DNA of 64,000 bases from DASZBR01 sp035943935 (GCA_035943935.1 DASZBR010000001.1:98520-162519); one strand, 5' to 3'; shown: positions 18,787 through 27,009, counted from the first letter of the stretch. Notes: generated by a model not told the origin, from the sequence alone. A program made the numbers and translations.

Positions 18787-18924
18787 ATGAACCGCAAACG
18801 CAAAAAACGTCTTACAATCATTTTACTCATCGCAATCATTCTACTCGTCGTGCTGCCGCGATTAATTCCGCATAGAAATTCATGGAGCCCGACACCCAGC
18901 GTCCATCCGAGTGTCGGAGTATGA
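18787..18924 (+). CDS. Possible 45-residue single-TM peptide
   Basis: Begins MNRKRKKRLTIILLIAIILL, a very basic N-terminus followed by one strong hydrophobic helix, then a Pro/Ser tail. No clear Shine-Dalgarno before the ATG, and CCGACAC/GTGTCGG near its end could form a hairpin. Reads like a real small membrane peptide, but length and weak start leave it uncertain. Confidence 0.35.
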   Translation: MNRKRKKRLTIILLIAIILLVVLPRLIPHRNSWSPTPSVHPSVGV

Positions 18925-18928
18925 AAAA

Positions 18929-19144
18929 CTAACTCGTGAAACTCCCCGCGTAAAGAGGAGCAACGGTACTGACTGCATCTTTTAAAATTAATTGAGCACC
19001 TCTTTCGTCTTCTAAAAATAAACTCATCTCGTCAAACCCTACTAATCGACCTTTAAGTTTTATGCCATGTCTTAAATAGATCGCGATAGGAATTTGGCTT
19101 TCAATTAATGAGGCTAAAAAATGATCTTGAAGTGTCGTGTTCAT
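18929..19144 (-). CDS. hfq: Hfq-like Sm protein, copy 2
   Basis: 71 residues. LQDHFLASLIESQIPIAIYL keeps the LQD-FL pattern of Hfq's first helix, including the Gln-Asp of the proximal rim; RHGIKLKGRLVGFDEMSLFLED is Sm1; QLILKDAVSTVAP is Sm2, with K-D in place of the canonical K-H. An excellent AGGAGGTG precedes ATG 19144. Closer to true Hfq than copy 1 (16616-16822), with which it shares IYLRHGI and FLED. Whether this is the main RNA chaperone of the organism cannot be told, since hfq is usually beside miaA. Confidence 0.87.
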   Translation of the reverse strand: MNTTLQDHFLASLIESQIPIAIYLRHGIKLKGRLVGFDEMSLFLEDERGAQLILKDAVSTVAPLYAGSFTS

Positions 19145-19228
19145 ATGGCACCTCCTCCCCCAATGTTGGTGAAGAAGCAATATGTCCATGAAGGTTTAGA
19201 ATGAAGCTTTGCGTCGTCTTATTATACG

Positions 19229-19615
19229 CTAGTTGTTTGCAGGTGGCTCTGTCAATTTGTGCCAGGCCGAGGTTGCTAGCATGGCTCTTATCAACATAAT
19301 CGACATCAAAACGGGAAGAACGACATAACTGTGGTGCATCACAATAACGATATTGATCAGAGACCATAAAAAACATACCAATGTTACGGTGGAATTTCGG
19401 ATGAAATAAATCAGCGGAGCATAAGCAAAACAATAAAGTCCTGTCAGCAATAACGGCTGTGCGAAAATCGCACCCACCACTGCACTGAGCATGCCTAAAC
19501 AACAGAGCGCAATCGCACAGACTTTTAAAACCAGTCGCGCATCTGCGGGTGTTTCCGCAGGTCCAAAAAATGCAAGCTGATTTCCTTTCGTGGTGTCGGC
19601 ATCTGATTTTGACAT
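19229..19615 (-). CDS. Small integral membrane protein, four predicted helices
   Basis: 128 residues: a hydrophilic N-terminus of about 27 residues, then about four hydrophobic segments (LVLKVCAIALCCLGMLSAVV, LLLTGLYCFAYAPLIYFI, VTLVCFLWSLINIVIVM, VVLPVLMSIMLIRAML) and a short polar tail. AAGGAACGCC precedes the ATG. No family recognised. Upstream of, and co-oriented with, the second Hfq-like gene. Confidence 0.65.
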   Translation of the reverse strand: MSKSDADTTKGNQLAFFGPAETPADARLVLKVCAIALCCLGMLSAVVGAIFAQPLLLTGLYCFAYAPLIYFIRNSTVTLVCFLWSLINIVIVMHHSYVVLPVLMSIMLIRAMLATSAWHKLTEPPANN

Positions 19616-19699
19616 GGCGTTCCTTGTGAAAGTGATCCAAAATTACCGCCTTGCAGTGTAATGCTTTATACTTTGCCTTTCAAACAAGGGAGTGATGAC

Positions 19700-20209
19700 A
19701 TGGTTCTGGATCGCAATAAAATCATTTTGGGTATTATTGTTCTGGCGATGATTGTGGGTTTCATTACCTGGGAAAGAATGCCAAGCGATCTGCAAAAAGT
19801 CACTGAATTTAACAAGCAGTTAGTGGCAGTAAACGCTCCCTTGGAATCAGGCGTGGCGAAATTTAGTTACAGCTACAAAATAGCGATGGGAACTAATGCA
19901 ACGACGGCAGTTTATTTCGACGCAATCAATTTGAATTTGGCCGCAAAGCAAGCGCTGGCTCAATCAAGAACGTCTCTTAAAGTCCCTCAATTGAGAAATA
20001 AAACCGCACAAACGGATGTTCAACATGCGCATGATTTTTTTGTGCAATATGCACTGGCCGTTGAATCCATGTCGCAGTCAGTGATTAATATCACGAAGCA
20101 AAATGGATTCATGGCAAAATTTCCGCCAATTACTTTACCGACAACCAATGATATTTCTATCAGTCTCGCGCAAGCATATGCGGCGGTGAATCCCCAAGGT
20201 AAAAAATAG
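19700..20209 (+). CDS. Membrane-anchored periplasmic protein, unknown
   Basis: 169 residues starting MVLDRNKIILGIIVLAMIVGF: a single N-terminal TM anchor with positive-inside residues, then a helical periplasmic domain. AAGGGAG at 19687-19692 supports ATG 19700 over the longer frame. No recognised domain. Followed 35 bp later by the RhaT-like transporter. Confidence 0.65.
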   Translation: MVLDRNKIILGIIVLAMIVGFITWERMPSDLQKVTEFNKQLVAVNAPLESGVAKFSYSYKIAMGTNATTAVYFDAINLNLAAKQALAQSRTSLKVPQLRNKTAQTDVQHAHDFFVQYALAVESMSQSVINITKQNGFMAKFPPITLPTTNDISISLAQAYAAVNPQGKK

Positions 20210-20244
20210 GTTAATTCACGTTATTTAATTTCAGTAAAATAAAT

Positions 20245-21165
20245 ATGAGTCTATTACCCATTATCATCGCAGGATTAATTAACGGATCGTTCGTGGTTCC
20301 GGTACGATTGATTAAAAATGCGTCCAACGAAAAAATTTGGTTTTATCATAGCCTGATTGGTTTTTCACTTATTCCCTGGGTGATTCTTTTTTTCTTGTCT
20401 TCGAGCGTTTTTCAGGATTATGTAACGCTTGCGCCTAATCTTTGGGGCGTCATTATTGTTGGTGGGCTGATCTTTGGATTCGGCCAAGTCTGTTTTTCAT
20501 ATGCCATCAAAAAAATTGGTATGGCCATCAGTTTTGCGATCAACTTAGGGATTGGTGTAACGCTGGGTTCGATGTATGTGGTTTTTCATGATTCTGCGCT
20601 TTCTACGACGCAAAGTTATTTAGTGACGCTGGCCGTGTTATGTATTGTGTTGAGCTTAGTGTTTTACTATTTTTCAGAAAAAATTAAAACGCATTATCAC
20701 ACAGGCTGGTTGTTGGCATTGTTTGCAGGGATTGCGAGTGGATTTCAAAATATTACGTTTGTGTATGTGGGTTTTTATGCTAATGCGCAATTTCATTCCA
20801 TGAATTCTTTTTGGGTATGGCCGCCGTTTTTATTGGCTGCAGCCGTTCCTATGGTAATTTTATTTTTTACCCAGATGAAGAGAAATCACGAGAATCTTTC
20901 GTTGCCCACATTCAACAGCCTAATATTAGTGGGATTAATGGGCTTGAGTTTTACGGGTTCGCTGGCGTTATACAGCAGTGGGATGAGTCAGTTGTTGCCC
21001 GAACAAAAAATGATTGGTTGGCCGATTTTGAATGTGTTGATTATTCTAACGTCTCAAGTGTGGGGTGGATTTTTTGGGGAGTTACAAAACACCCATAAAA
21101 TATACCGCATCATCAGCTTATTGCTGTTAATTATTTCAATAGGCTTGTTATCGATTAGGCTCTAA
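20245..21165 (+). CDS. RhaT-like DMT-superfamily transporter
   Basis: 306 residues with about ten TM segments. The block GFGQVCFSYAIKKIGMAISFAINLGIGVTLGS aligns in layout with the E. coli L-rhamnose/H+ symporter RhaT (GIGNINYGLTMRYLGMS...), and GLINGSFVVPVRLIKN fits the RhaT N-terminus. No rhamnose catabolic genes are nearby, so the sugar specificity is not supported; the family call is. Confidence 0.75.
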   Translation: MSLLPIIIAGLINGSFVVPVRLIKNASNEKIWFYHSLIGFSLIPWVILFFLSSSVFQDYVTLAPNLWGVIIVGGLIFGFGQVCFSYAIKKIGMAISFAINLGIGVTLGSMYVVFHDSALSTTQSYLVTLAVLCIVLSLVFYYFSEKIKTHYHTGWLLALFAGIASGFQNITFVYVGFYANAQFHSMNSFWVWPPFLLAAAVPMVILFFTQMKRNHENLSLPTFNSLILVGLMGLSFTGSLALYSSGMSQLLPEQKMIGWPILNVLIILTSQVWGGFFGELQNTHKIYRIISLLLLIISIGLLSIRL

Positions 21166-21168
21166 GCC

Positions 21169-21333
21169 TTACCATCCTTGTTGCGGAACAAACGGTGTAC
21201 TGGAGTCATTATCAACAAGATTGGGTGCATGATCGTTGAGAGTAACAGGTTGATTAGTGGATGGCGTGGCGGGAATACAACCTGCTAATAAGAGTGTTAA
21301 CAATGCAACGCTGATGGATTTCACTGGGTTCAC
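21169..21333 (-). CDS. Small lipoprotein
   Basis: 54 residues. The GTG at 21333 has GGAAGGAATCGTACC upstream, and the product reads (V)NPVKSISVALLTLLLAGC: a classic lipobox LLAGC with the lipidated Cys at 19 (counting from the GTG). The mature part is only 36 residues, Pro/Thr/Asn-rich, ending VPQQGW. Membrane-anchored, function unknown; similar tiny lipoproteins recur nearby. Confidence 0.6.
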   Translation of the reverse strand: MNPVKSISVALLTLLLAGCIPATPSTNQPVTLNDHAPNLVDNDSSTPFVPQQGW

Positions 21334-21421
21334 GGTACGATTCCTTCCTTTAAGTTCCTGGTACAGCCTGTGAAAATTACACAGCATTTCGCGTATGAAA
21401 GCAAGGATCTCACACTCTTAT

Positions 21422-21568
21422 TTAAGGGATCGGGAAACTCCAATGAATTTGATACGGTGTGCTTGTGTTTGTGCCTGGTCCGCACTTTGGTTTTACCATT
21501 CCGCAGCTGGATACCAGTAAGCAAACACACACCAGTACACTATATTTAATACCACGCGTTGATTTCAT
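21422..21568 (-). CDS. Small lipoprotein
   Basis: 48 residues starting MKSTRGIKYSVLVCVCLLVSSCG, a lipoprotein signal (VSSC). The mature part is about 27 residues with KPKCGPGTNTSTPYQIHW. No strong ribosome binding site seen before ATG 21568. Second very short lipoprotein in a row on this strand; reality rests on the signal sequence. Confidence 0.45.
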   Translation of the reverse strand: MKSTRGIKYSVLVCVCLLVSSCGMVKPKCGPGTNTSTPYQIHWSFPIP

Positions 21569-21660
21569 GTGCGACAGTATATCATTTAAATATATGGCAA
21601 TATCAGTATTTTTTGGCATACTAGTTATCTCAGGATATGTTTAGTGAAGGAGTCTCACCG

Positions 21661-22119
21661 ATGAAACTACGAAAAGCATTACCCGAAGAAGCGGATGTTT
21701 TAAATCAATTTATTCGGGCCTCTAAAGCGGTTTGGGGTTATTCAGAAGATTTTCTGGATGAATACATAAAAAACTGGGGTATTACCAAAGAATCTATCGA
21801 GAAAAGTTCTATCAAAGTATTAGAGCATGATGGCGAAATACACGGCGTGTTTCGTTTAGCAAAGAACAAGAAAAAAAATGCCGAATTAGACTTGTTTTTC
21901 GTGAACCCTAAATTTATCAAAACAGGGATAGGGCGCAAAATGTGGGGAATCATTGATGAATCGGCCCGCGCGAAAAAATGGAAAGGATTTGAACTCGTTG
22001 TCGATCCCAATGCTGAAAAATTTTTTCACCGCATGGGTGCAAAAACGGTTCGCGTCGCAGAATCGTTTGTTGTGATGAAATATGAATTACTGCCGACAGC
22101 AAGGCATGATGCGATTTAG
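21661..22119 (+). CDS. GNAT-family N-acetyltransferase
   Basis: 152 residues. Order fits GNAT: an N-terminal strand/helix (MKLRKALPEEADVLNQF), central strands (AELDLFFVNPKFIKTGIGRKMWGII, in which V-[x]-P and the TGIGRKM loop form the acetyl-CoA site), and the C-terminal GFELVVDPNAEKFFHRMGAKTV. AAGGAG at 21646-21651 supports ATG 21661. Acceptor unknown. Confidence 0.88.
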   Translation: MKLRKALPEEADVLNQFIRASKAVWGYSEDFLDEYIKNWGITKESIEKSSIKVLEHDGEIHGVFRLAKNKKKNAELDLFFVNPKFIKTGIGRKMWGIIDESARAKKWKGFELVVDPNAEKFFHRMGAKTVRVAESFVVMKYELLPTARHDAI

Positions 22120-22129
22120 TGCTGACACT

Positions 22130-23230
22130 CTACTTCGTAAATCCTGATAAGCGTTTACTGACTCTAGCGATTGCTTTAGTGCCTTGTTCGGCACACTCAG
22201 CTGTTGGCGCTTCTTCTGTTTCTGGCGCGTGATCCAACCGTTCTTTCAATTGAGCTAATGCTAAAAGCGCTGCTTCGTCCGTTGTTTTTATTTCACAGAT
22301 GACATGTCGATAAAACGTTTCAGCGGTTTGTTCAAGTGATGTCATGAATGTTTCTTCTTTTGCAGGAATGTCTGCCATCCGATTGAGCAAACCAGCGGTG
22401 GGTTGATGCAGTTCTTCCATTTTTGCACGAACAGAAAGAAAAATTTGATTGTTGTGATTATCTTCAGGAGTCGATTGATTAGACACAAATTGCAATGCTT
22501 TAGAGAGCAGAATATTTTGACCGACCAACGCGGGGCAAATCAATCGAAGAAAAAATATGGCGCCCAATATTTTTGAGCAATCGGCAGGGTCAATTTTATG
22601 CTCAATCACTTTCGCTTTTATCAAACGCAATACCATGATCAGTTCCGGTGGAAAATTTTCGTCTGGAAGACGGCTGAAATAACTTATGCAGTTTCTTAGC
22701 TGAAGAATTAACTTATTTCCCTCACTCAGTTCGGGCGTCGTTGGTTCTGAATTTTTTAGGAATGAAAGTCTTTTTTGAGGTGTTCCTGGGACTTTTTTTT
22801 CAGGTTCTAATGTCGCTTTGAATTGCGTACAAAAAATGTGCATGGATTGCTCTGTTTTCAGCATCGCAGAAATAAGTCTTCGCGCAGCGTCATCTTCTCG
22901 TAACAATACATGCGGATTTTTTGCATTTTTGATAAATTCTAGTTCAAGCAATTTGGTTAATGCGTCCGGCAGACATCTTCGAGCGCGTAATAATCGAGCG
23001 AAAACATCTTCATGATCAGGAAGTCCGGGGTAAGTTGTAGTCAAAACCGTCTCTAATAAAACAGGATGGGCTATGAATATATCAATAGTAGGCATAAAAA
23101 TATCTTTTGGAGGAGCTGAAAAAACGTCGCTGGATATGGGTGAGCGTGGAGTACTGGAAAATCTTTTTTTGCTTACGCCAGTTTCAGAAGGATGGCGTGC
23201 CGGTGGTGTGGAGGAGTTATCGTTGTCCAT
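22130..23230 (-). CDS. RasGAP-domain-like protein, candidate host-directed effector
   Basis: 366 residues. A Ser/Pro-rich, probably disordered N-terminus (1-45) precedes a helical domain from about residue 50 to 335. Residues 227-234 read FLRLICPA, as in human p120 RasGAP (FVFLRLICPAIL), in the helix that stabilises the arginine finger. Upstream, LLRARRCLPDALTK (residues 80-93) can be laid on the p120 finger segment LFRATTLASTLMEQ, which puts R82 at the catalytic arginine. Domain length and order fit RasGAP. No signal peptide. GAGAGG precedes ATG 23230. RasGAP domains are a eukaryotic innovation, so acquisition from a host is inferred; catalytic activity is not proven. No PmrA-type box was seen upstream. 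Confidence 0.75.
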   Translation of the reverse strand: MDNDNSSTPPARHPSETGVSKKRFSSTPRSPISSDVFSAPPKDIFMPTIDIFIAHPVLLETVLTTTYPGLPDHEDVFARLLRARRCLPDALTKLLELEFIKNAKNPHVLLREDDAARRLISAMLKTEQSMHIFCTQFKATLEPEKKVPGTPQKRLSFLKNSEPTTPELSEGNKLILQLRNCISYFSRLPDENFPPELIMVLRLIKAKVIEHKIDPADCSKILGAIFFLRLICPALVGQNILLSKALQFVSNQSTPEDNHNNQIFLSVRAKMEELHQPTAGLLNRMADIPAKEETFMTSLEQTAETFYRHVICEIKTTDEAALLALAQLKERLDHAPETEEAPTAECAEQGTKAIARVSKRLSGFTK

Positions 23231-23311
23231 AGGGCCTCTCAGATTTTGTATTTTTAGCGTACAAAAGCTTACCATACGAATTTGTTTGCGCACAGCTACA
23301 TCCGGAGAAAT

Positions 23312-23662
23312 ATGAAAGCACTGAATTTAATTGAAAAAGGTTTATCACTCGAAGGCTGGCAAGGCGAAGTGGTTGCAGAATTAGGCGATGTTGTTGCCAG
23401 ACTGTTTCACTTAACACCCAACAAAGAAATGGTCATGGATGAAGAAGGTCATGAGGTTAACGAATGGATTGTGGTTTTGCAGGGCGAAGTTAAGGTTCAA
23501 ACTTCTCATGGAAATTTAGTTTTAAAAACCGGCGACAGTTTTATTATGCCGCCCGGTTATTCGCATCGTCTAAATGTCGATAAACCTGCTATAGGTTTGA
23601 TTGTTCGTGATATGAAAAAAGCGCCGACACATCCGATACCCGGCGCGGTAGTGGATAGATAA
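23312..23662 (+). CDS. Cupin-domain protein
   Basis: 116 residues forming a single small beta-barrel. Cupin motif 1 is degenerate (EEGHEVNEWIVVLQGEVKV) and motif 2 is GDSFIMPPGYSHRLNV; the retained E, H and Q/H positions could bind a metal. GGAGAAAT precedes ATG 23312. The YchJ gene follows after 3 bp, so they share a transcript. Function unknown. Confidence 0.88.
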   Translation: MKALNLIEKGLSLEGWQGEVVAELGDVVARLFHLTPNKEMVMDEEGHEVNEWIVVLQGEVKVQTSHGNLVLKTGDSFIMPPGYSHRLNVDKPAIGLIVRDMKKAPTHPIPGAVVDR

Positions 23663-23665
23663 GCG

Positions 23666-24052
23666 ATGCAGCCCTGTCCTTGTGGTTCTGGAAAACATTA
23701 CGCGGCGTGTTGCGCACGATTTCTTTCGCATCACGAAATTCCGTCTACGCCGGAAGAATTAATGCGTTCGCGCTACACAGCTTATTTTGAAGGAAATATA
23801 GATTATATTGTTGAAACGATGAAATCGCCTGCGTCAGATCGTTTTGATGCTGTTTCAGCCAAAGAGCGGGCGAAAAAAATTAAATGGGTTAATCTTGAAG
23901 TTGTTCGTTCTTCACAGAATAAAGATACGGGGACGGTAGAATTTTATGCGAGTTTTACAGATGGTGTTAAGACAAAAGTTTTACATGAGATCAGTGATTT
24001 TGTTTTAGAGAACGGCAAGTGGTTTTATGTGTCGGGAATTTTTCCGGATTAG
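23666..24052 (+). CDS. ychJ: YchJ-family (UPF0225) SEC-C motif protein
   Basis: 128 residues. N-terminal zinc-binding SEC-C motif PCPCGSGKHYAACCARFL (residues 3-20) followed by an NTF2-like domain with RSRYTAYFEGNIDYIVETM, the hallmark of YchJ. Role unknown; SEC-C motifs bind zinc and often contact ribosomal or SecB partners. A stem-loop terminator follows at once. Confidence 0.92.
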   Translation: MQPCPCGSGKHYAACCARFLSHHEIPSTPEELMRSRYTAYFEGNIDYIVETMKSPASDRFDAVSAKERAKKIKWVNLEVVRSSQNKDTGTVEFYASFTDGVKTKVLHEISDFVLENGKWFYVSGIFPD

Positions 24053-24086
24053 CCCCTCTCCTGTTCGCTATACTCACGGAGAGGGG
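24053..24086. terminator. Stem-loop terminator after ychJ
   Basis: CCCCTCTCC (24053-24061) pairs perfectly with GGAGAGGGG (24078-24086) across a 16-base loop. It lies between the ychJ stop and the convergent gene ending at 24098, so it could end transcription both ways, although no long T-run follows on either side. Confidence 0.6.
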
Positions 24087-24097
24087 GAATTTGTTGG

Positions 24098-24547
24098 TTA
24101 CGCCTTACTCGTACTCGGACTACTTCTTAATTCTCGTTTCAATTGATTCAATTCATCAATCAGCACCTTAATATTTTTCTGCTGTTCGCCAATTTGTACG
24201 GTTTCCGTTTTCATCGCAGTAACACCTGCTGACATACCTGCAATGGATTTCGCATTATCTTCTTTTTGAAAGAATTTAGCCGGTTCGGTTTGTGCGAGTT
24301 TAATTTTTGTAGATAAATTATCGATTTGCTGGTTGGTATGGGTAAGCTGTTGATCTAAGAAATCAGAAATATTTTGGGCTTTAGAGGTAACATCATTCAA
24401 CGTCGTATTGGCTTCAAATTGCCCCGATTTCATATTCATTCTATTCGCATGCATGATGCTGCAGGCATAGGAAGCAACGAGGACTGAAAGGGATAATAAG
24501 AAAAGTGCACCGGGGATAACCAACATCCATCGCATTCCGTTAGACAT
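24098..24547 (-). CDS. Membrane-anchored coiled-coil protein
   Basis: 149 residues. One TM helix near the N-terminus (WMLVIPGALFLLSLSVLVASYA), then an amphipathic region rich in Gln/Asn/Lys with heptad character (about 45-140), ending SSPSTSKA. No enzymatic motif. Stand-alone gene, divergent from ppk2 with about 55 bp between. Confidence 0.65.
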   Translation of the reverse strand: MSNGMRWMLVIPGALFLLSLSVLVASYACSIMHANRMNMKSGQFEANTTLNDVTSKAQNISDFLDQQLTHTNQQIDNLSTKIKLAQTEPAKFFQKEDNAKSIAGMSAGVTAMKTETVQIGEQQKNIKVLIDELNQLKRELRSSPSTSKA

Positions 24548-24601
24548 ATAACTCTCCTTCGTGAAATTTAGTTATACTGCAAAAATGAAAAGGAACTCAC
24601 T

Positions 24602-25471
24602 ATGACGCGCACTATAGCATCAAAAGATTTTCGTGTACCAGCTGGGAAAAAAGTTGATCTGAAAGAATGGCCAACAAAAGTAAAATCTATTTGCGAGACA
24701 AAAGAAGAGTATAAAATTCTCTTACAAGAACATGTCAAAGAATTAAGTTCTCTGCAACGATTATTGTATGCGTCCAATCGTTATGCCTTACTATTAATTT
24801 TTCAAGGTATGGATACATCGGGAAAAGACGGCACGATTCGACATGTCATGTCGGGAATTAATCCGGAAGGTTGCGAAGTATTCAGTTTTAAGCAACCCAG
24901 TGTCGAAGAACTCGAACACGATTTTCTCTGGCGCACCACGTGTCGTTTACCGGAACGCGGAAAAATCGGTATTTTTAATCGTTCGTATTATGAAGAAGTG
25001 CTGATTGTTCGCGTGCATCCTGAAATACTCCACTATCAAAATCTTCCCGAAGAATGCGTGGAGGATAAAAATATCTGGAAAGATCGGTATCGCTCTATCA
25101 ATAATCTAGAAGAGCATCTACATAACAATGGCACACGTGTGCTCAAGTTTTTTCTCCATTTATCGAAAGAGGAGCAACGACAACGTTTACTCAATCGCAT
25201 TGATGACGCTGAAAAAAACTGGAAATTCAGTCTTACGGATATCGAAGAGCGGGGACACTGGAAAGACTATATGCACGCGTATGAGAAATGTTTAAGTGAA
25301 ACGAGCACTGAAAATACGCCGTGGTATGTGGTTCCTGCAGATGATAAAGAAAATGCGCGATTAATTGTTTCTAAAGTTGTTCTTGAAACCCTCGGTGATC
25401 TTAAAATGGCGTATCCCAAAGCGACCGCAAAACATCGAGAGGAACTGAAAAAGATTCGTGAAAATTTGTGA
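24602..25471 (+). CDS. ppk2: Polyphosphate kinase 2 family nucleotide phosphotransferase
   Basis: 289 residues. The Walker A-like GMDTSGKDGTIRHVMSGINPEG (from 69), FLWRTTCRLPERGKIGIFNRSYYEEVLIVRVHP and RILKFFLHLSKEEQ-like blocks are diagnostic of PPK2 enzymes, which transfer phosphate between polyphosphate and nucleotides. Single-domain length with the polyP:AMP/ADP phosphotransferase arrangement suggests class II or III; substrate preference cannot be set by eye. AAGGAA precedes the ATG. Confidence 0.93.
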   Translation: MTRTIASKDFRVPAGKKVDLKEWPTKVKSICETKEEYKILLQEHVKELSSLQRLLYASNRYALLLIFQGMDTSGKDGTIRHVMSGINPEGCEVFSFKQPSVEELEHDFLWRTTCRLPERGKIGIFNRSYYEEVLIVRVHPEILHYQNLPEECVEDKNIWKDRYRSINNLEEHLHNNGTRVLKFFLHLSKEEQRQRLLNRIDDAEKNWKFSLTDIEERGHWKDYMHAYEKCLSETSTENTPWYVVPADDKENARLIVSKVVLETLGDLKMAYPKATAKHREELKKIRENL

Positions 25472-25795
25472 TCATTGCATTGCGGGTTTTACACACACGG
25501 AATTAGGTTGACCTTCGAGTTGCAGCCGAACGCAACCATTCGCGGCATAAATAGTGACGTGAGGATCTTTTGCCGAATAATTAAACTCCCCAGGTTCTGC
25601 TTGTTGCCATACTTGTCCGTCGGATAAATGAAAGACAGTATCTCCATGCCATCCATCGAATTGCCCCGCGATTTGCGTGTGAATAGGGTTCATGAAGGGA
25701 GTGAAAGGCGCAGGAGGCGATGTTACTACCATTGCAGTGGCGGAGAGAGAAAACAGCAGGGTGAATAATACAAAAACCATCTTGGTTAATTTCAT
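25472..25795 (-). CDS. Small exported protein, unknown
   Basis: 107 residues. Signal peptide MKLTKMVFVLFTLLFSLSATA (cleavage after ATA), then a short all-beta-looking domain with GQFDGWHGDTVFHLSDGQVWQQAEPGEF and two cysteines (NGCVRLQ, NSVCVKP) that could form a disulfide. Periplasmic by inference. CTCCTGAG (GGAG on this strand) precedes. No family recognised with confidence. Confidence 0.7.
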   Translation of the reverse strand: MKLTKMVFVLFTLLFSLSATAMVVTSPPAPFTPFMNPIHTQIAGQFDGWHGDTVFHLSDGQVWQQAEPGEFNYSAKDPHVTIYAANGCVRLQLEGQPNSVCVKPAMQ

Positions 25796-25808
25796 AAACT
25801 CTCCTGAG

Positions 25809-26159
25809 TTATTCCAAATGCATGATAAATATCATAATGCCATAACCGATGGCTGTTAGGGTGATCGATGATCCCAGTGCCACATAAAAATTTACGCTCT
25901 TTTTTAATAAGAACGGCAATGCCAAAAAGAAGATAAGAGAAGGCAGGACTAACCAAAAAATATCATAAGATAACGCGATAATTTTCTGCGTATCTTTCGA
26001 CTCCGAATAGAGCCAGAGGATGGCTAATACACTGGTTAAGGGTACTGACGCTAAAATACCGCCTAACAGCGTGCTGCGCTTGGCGATTTCGCTGATGGCG
26101 ACAATGAGAATGGCGGAGATCAGGACTTTCAGGGTCAGATACAGGATGCTTGAATTCAT
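25809..26159 (-). CDS. DUF3147-type small membrane protein
   Basis: 116 residues, about four TM helices. ISEIAKRSTLLGGILASVPLTSVLAILWLY is characteristic of DUF3147, inner-membrane proteins of unknown role related in layout to small transporters. Followed at 14 bp by the exported protein gene; divergent from the COG4705-type gene across the PmrA-box promoter. Confidence 0.78.
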   Translation of the reverse strand: MNSSILYLTLKVLISAILIVAISEIAKRSTLLGGILASVPLTSVLAILWLYSESKDTQKIIALSYDIFWLVLPSLIFFLALPFLLKKSVNFYVALGSSITLTAIGYGIMIFIMHLE

Positions 26160-26168
26160 GGGGTTTCC

Positions 26169-26201
26169 CTTAATAAAACCTTAAGGTTTGACGAGTATAA
26201 T
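26169..26201 (+). promoter_or_regulatory. PmrA-type box with consensus -10
   Basis: CTTAAT (26169-26174), AAAAC spacer, CTTAAG (26180-26185), then ten bases to a perfect TATAAT at 26196-26201. This matches YTTAAK-N5-YTTAAK, and the direct repeats have an 11-bp period, so one protein dimer would bind one face over the -35 region. The same box with the same AAAAC spacer occurs at three other promoters in this window. Confidence 0.75.
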
Positions 26202-26238
26202 ACCCTTCAATCCGTCTAATAGGAAACAAGAGGAATAC

Positions 26239-27009
26239 ATGAAAAAGCATCAAACTGAGAGCAAGAGCCTCATCAATAAAGTATCACAAGTGACCATTTT
26301 ATTTTGGGTCATCAAAATTCTGTCTACTACCGTGGGTGAAACCACTGCCGACTTTTTTTCCCATGCCTTGGGGTCTATTTCTATAGCTTTATTTGGTACC
26401 CTGCTTTTAATCGCGGCTTTTATTCAAATGCGCTTTAAACAGTATGTCCCGTGGATGTACTGGACGGTCATTGTGTTTATCGCCATATTTGGCACCTTAT
26501 TTGCCGATGGTTTGCATCATGCCGGTATCCCCTTAGGATTTACGACGCTTATTTTTGCGACAGCCTTAAGTCTTCTTTTTGCACTCTGGTATGCCTGTGA
26601 AAAAACCTTGGACGTTCATAATATTCATACCACTCGACGTGAAATATTTTATTGGCTCGTGATTTTATTCACGTTTGCGTTGGGAACAGCAGCGGGCGAT
26701 TTTTTAGCGCATGGATTTCAGTTTGGATTTATGAAAGCGACGCTTGTATTTGGAATCATCATGGTGATTGTTCCGATCATCTTATATCGAGCACGAGTAA
26801 ATTCAGTCGTATTGTTTTGGGCGAGTTACATATTAACCCGACCTTTTGGTGCGTCGGGCGGTGATTTGCTTTCACATCCTGTTAACGTGGGTGGTTTTGG
26901 ATGGGGGACGGGAACGACGAGCTTGATTTTCTTAGGAATGGTGATTGCGTTAATTATTTATGTGACCATTACCCATAAAAAAGAAATGGACGACGCGGAG
27001 CTGCTTTAG
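26239..27009 (+). CDS. COG4705-type multi-spanning membrane protein
   Basis: 256 residues, about eight TM helices in four internally similar pairs. Each repeat carries a small-residue/acidic motif: TTVGETTADFFSHALG, GTLFADGLHHAG, GTAAGDFLAHGFQFG and RPFGASGGDLLSHP. This pattern fits COG4705 (uncharacterised membrane-anchored proteins); the conserved Asp/Glu and His in the membrane suggest ion or metal handling, which is inference. GAGGAATAC precedes ATG 26239. Driven by the PmrA-type promoter at 26169-26201, so it may belong to a membrane-stress response. Confidence 0.78.
   Translation: MKKHQTESKSLINKVSQVTILFWVIKILSTTVGETTADFFSHALGSISIALFGTLLLIAAFIQMRFKQYVPWMYWTVIVFIAIFGTLFADGLHHAGIPLGFTTLIFATALSLLFALWYACEKTLDVHNIHTTRREIFYWLVILFTFALGTAAGDFLAHGFQFGFMKATLVFGIIMVIVPIILYRARVNSVVLFWASYILTRPFGASGGDLLSHPVNVGGFGWGTGTTSLIFLGMVIALIIYVTITHKKEMDDAELL

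Noticed and set aside
20245..21165. Rhamnose-specific transporter
   Set aside because: Family fits RhaT, but no rhamnose catabolism nearby, so no substrate is claimed.
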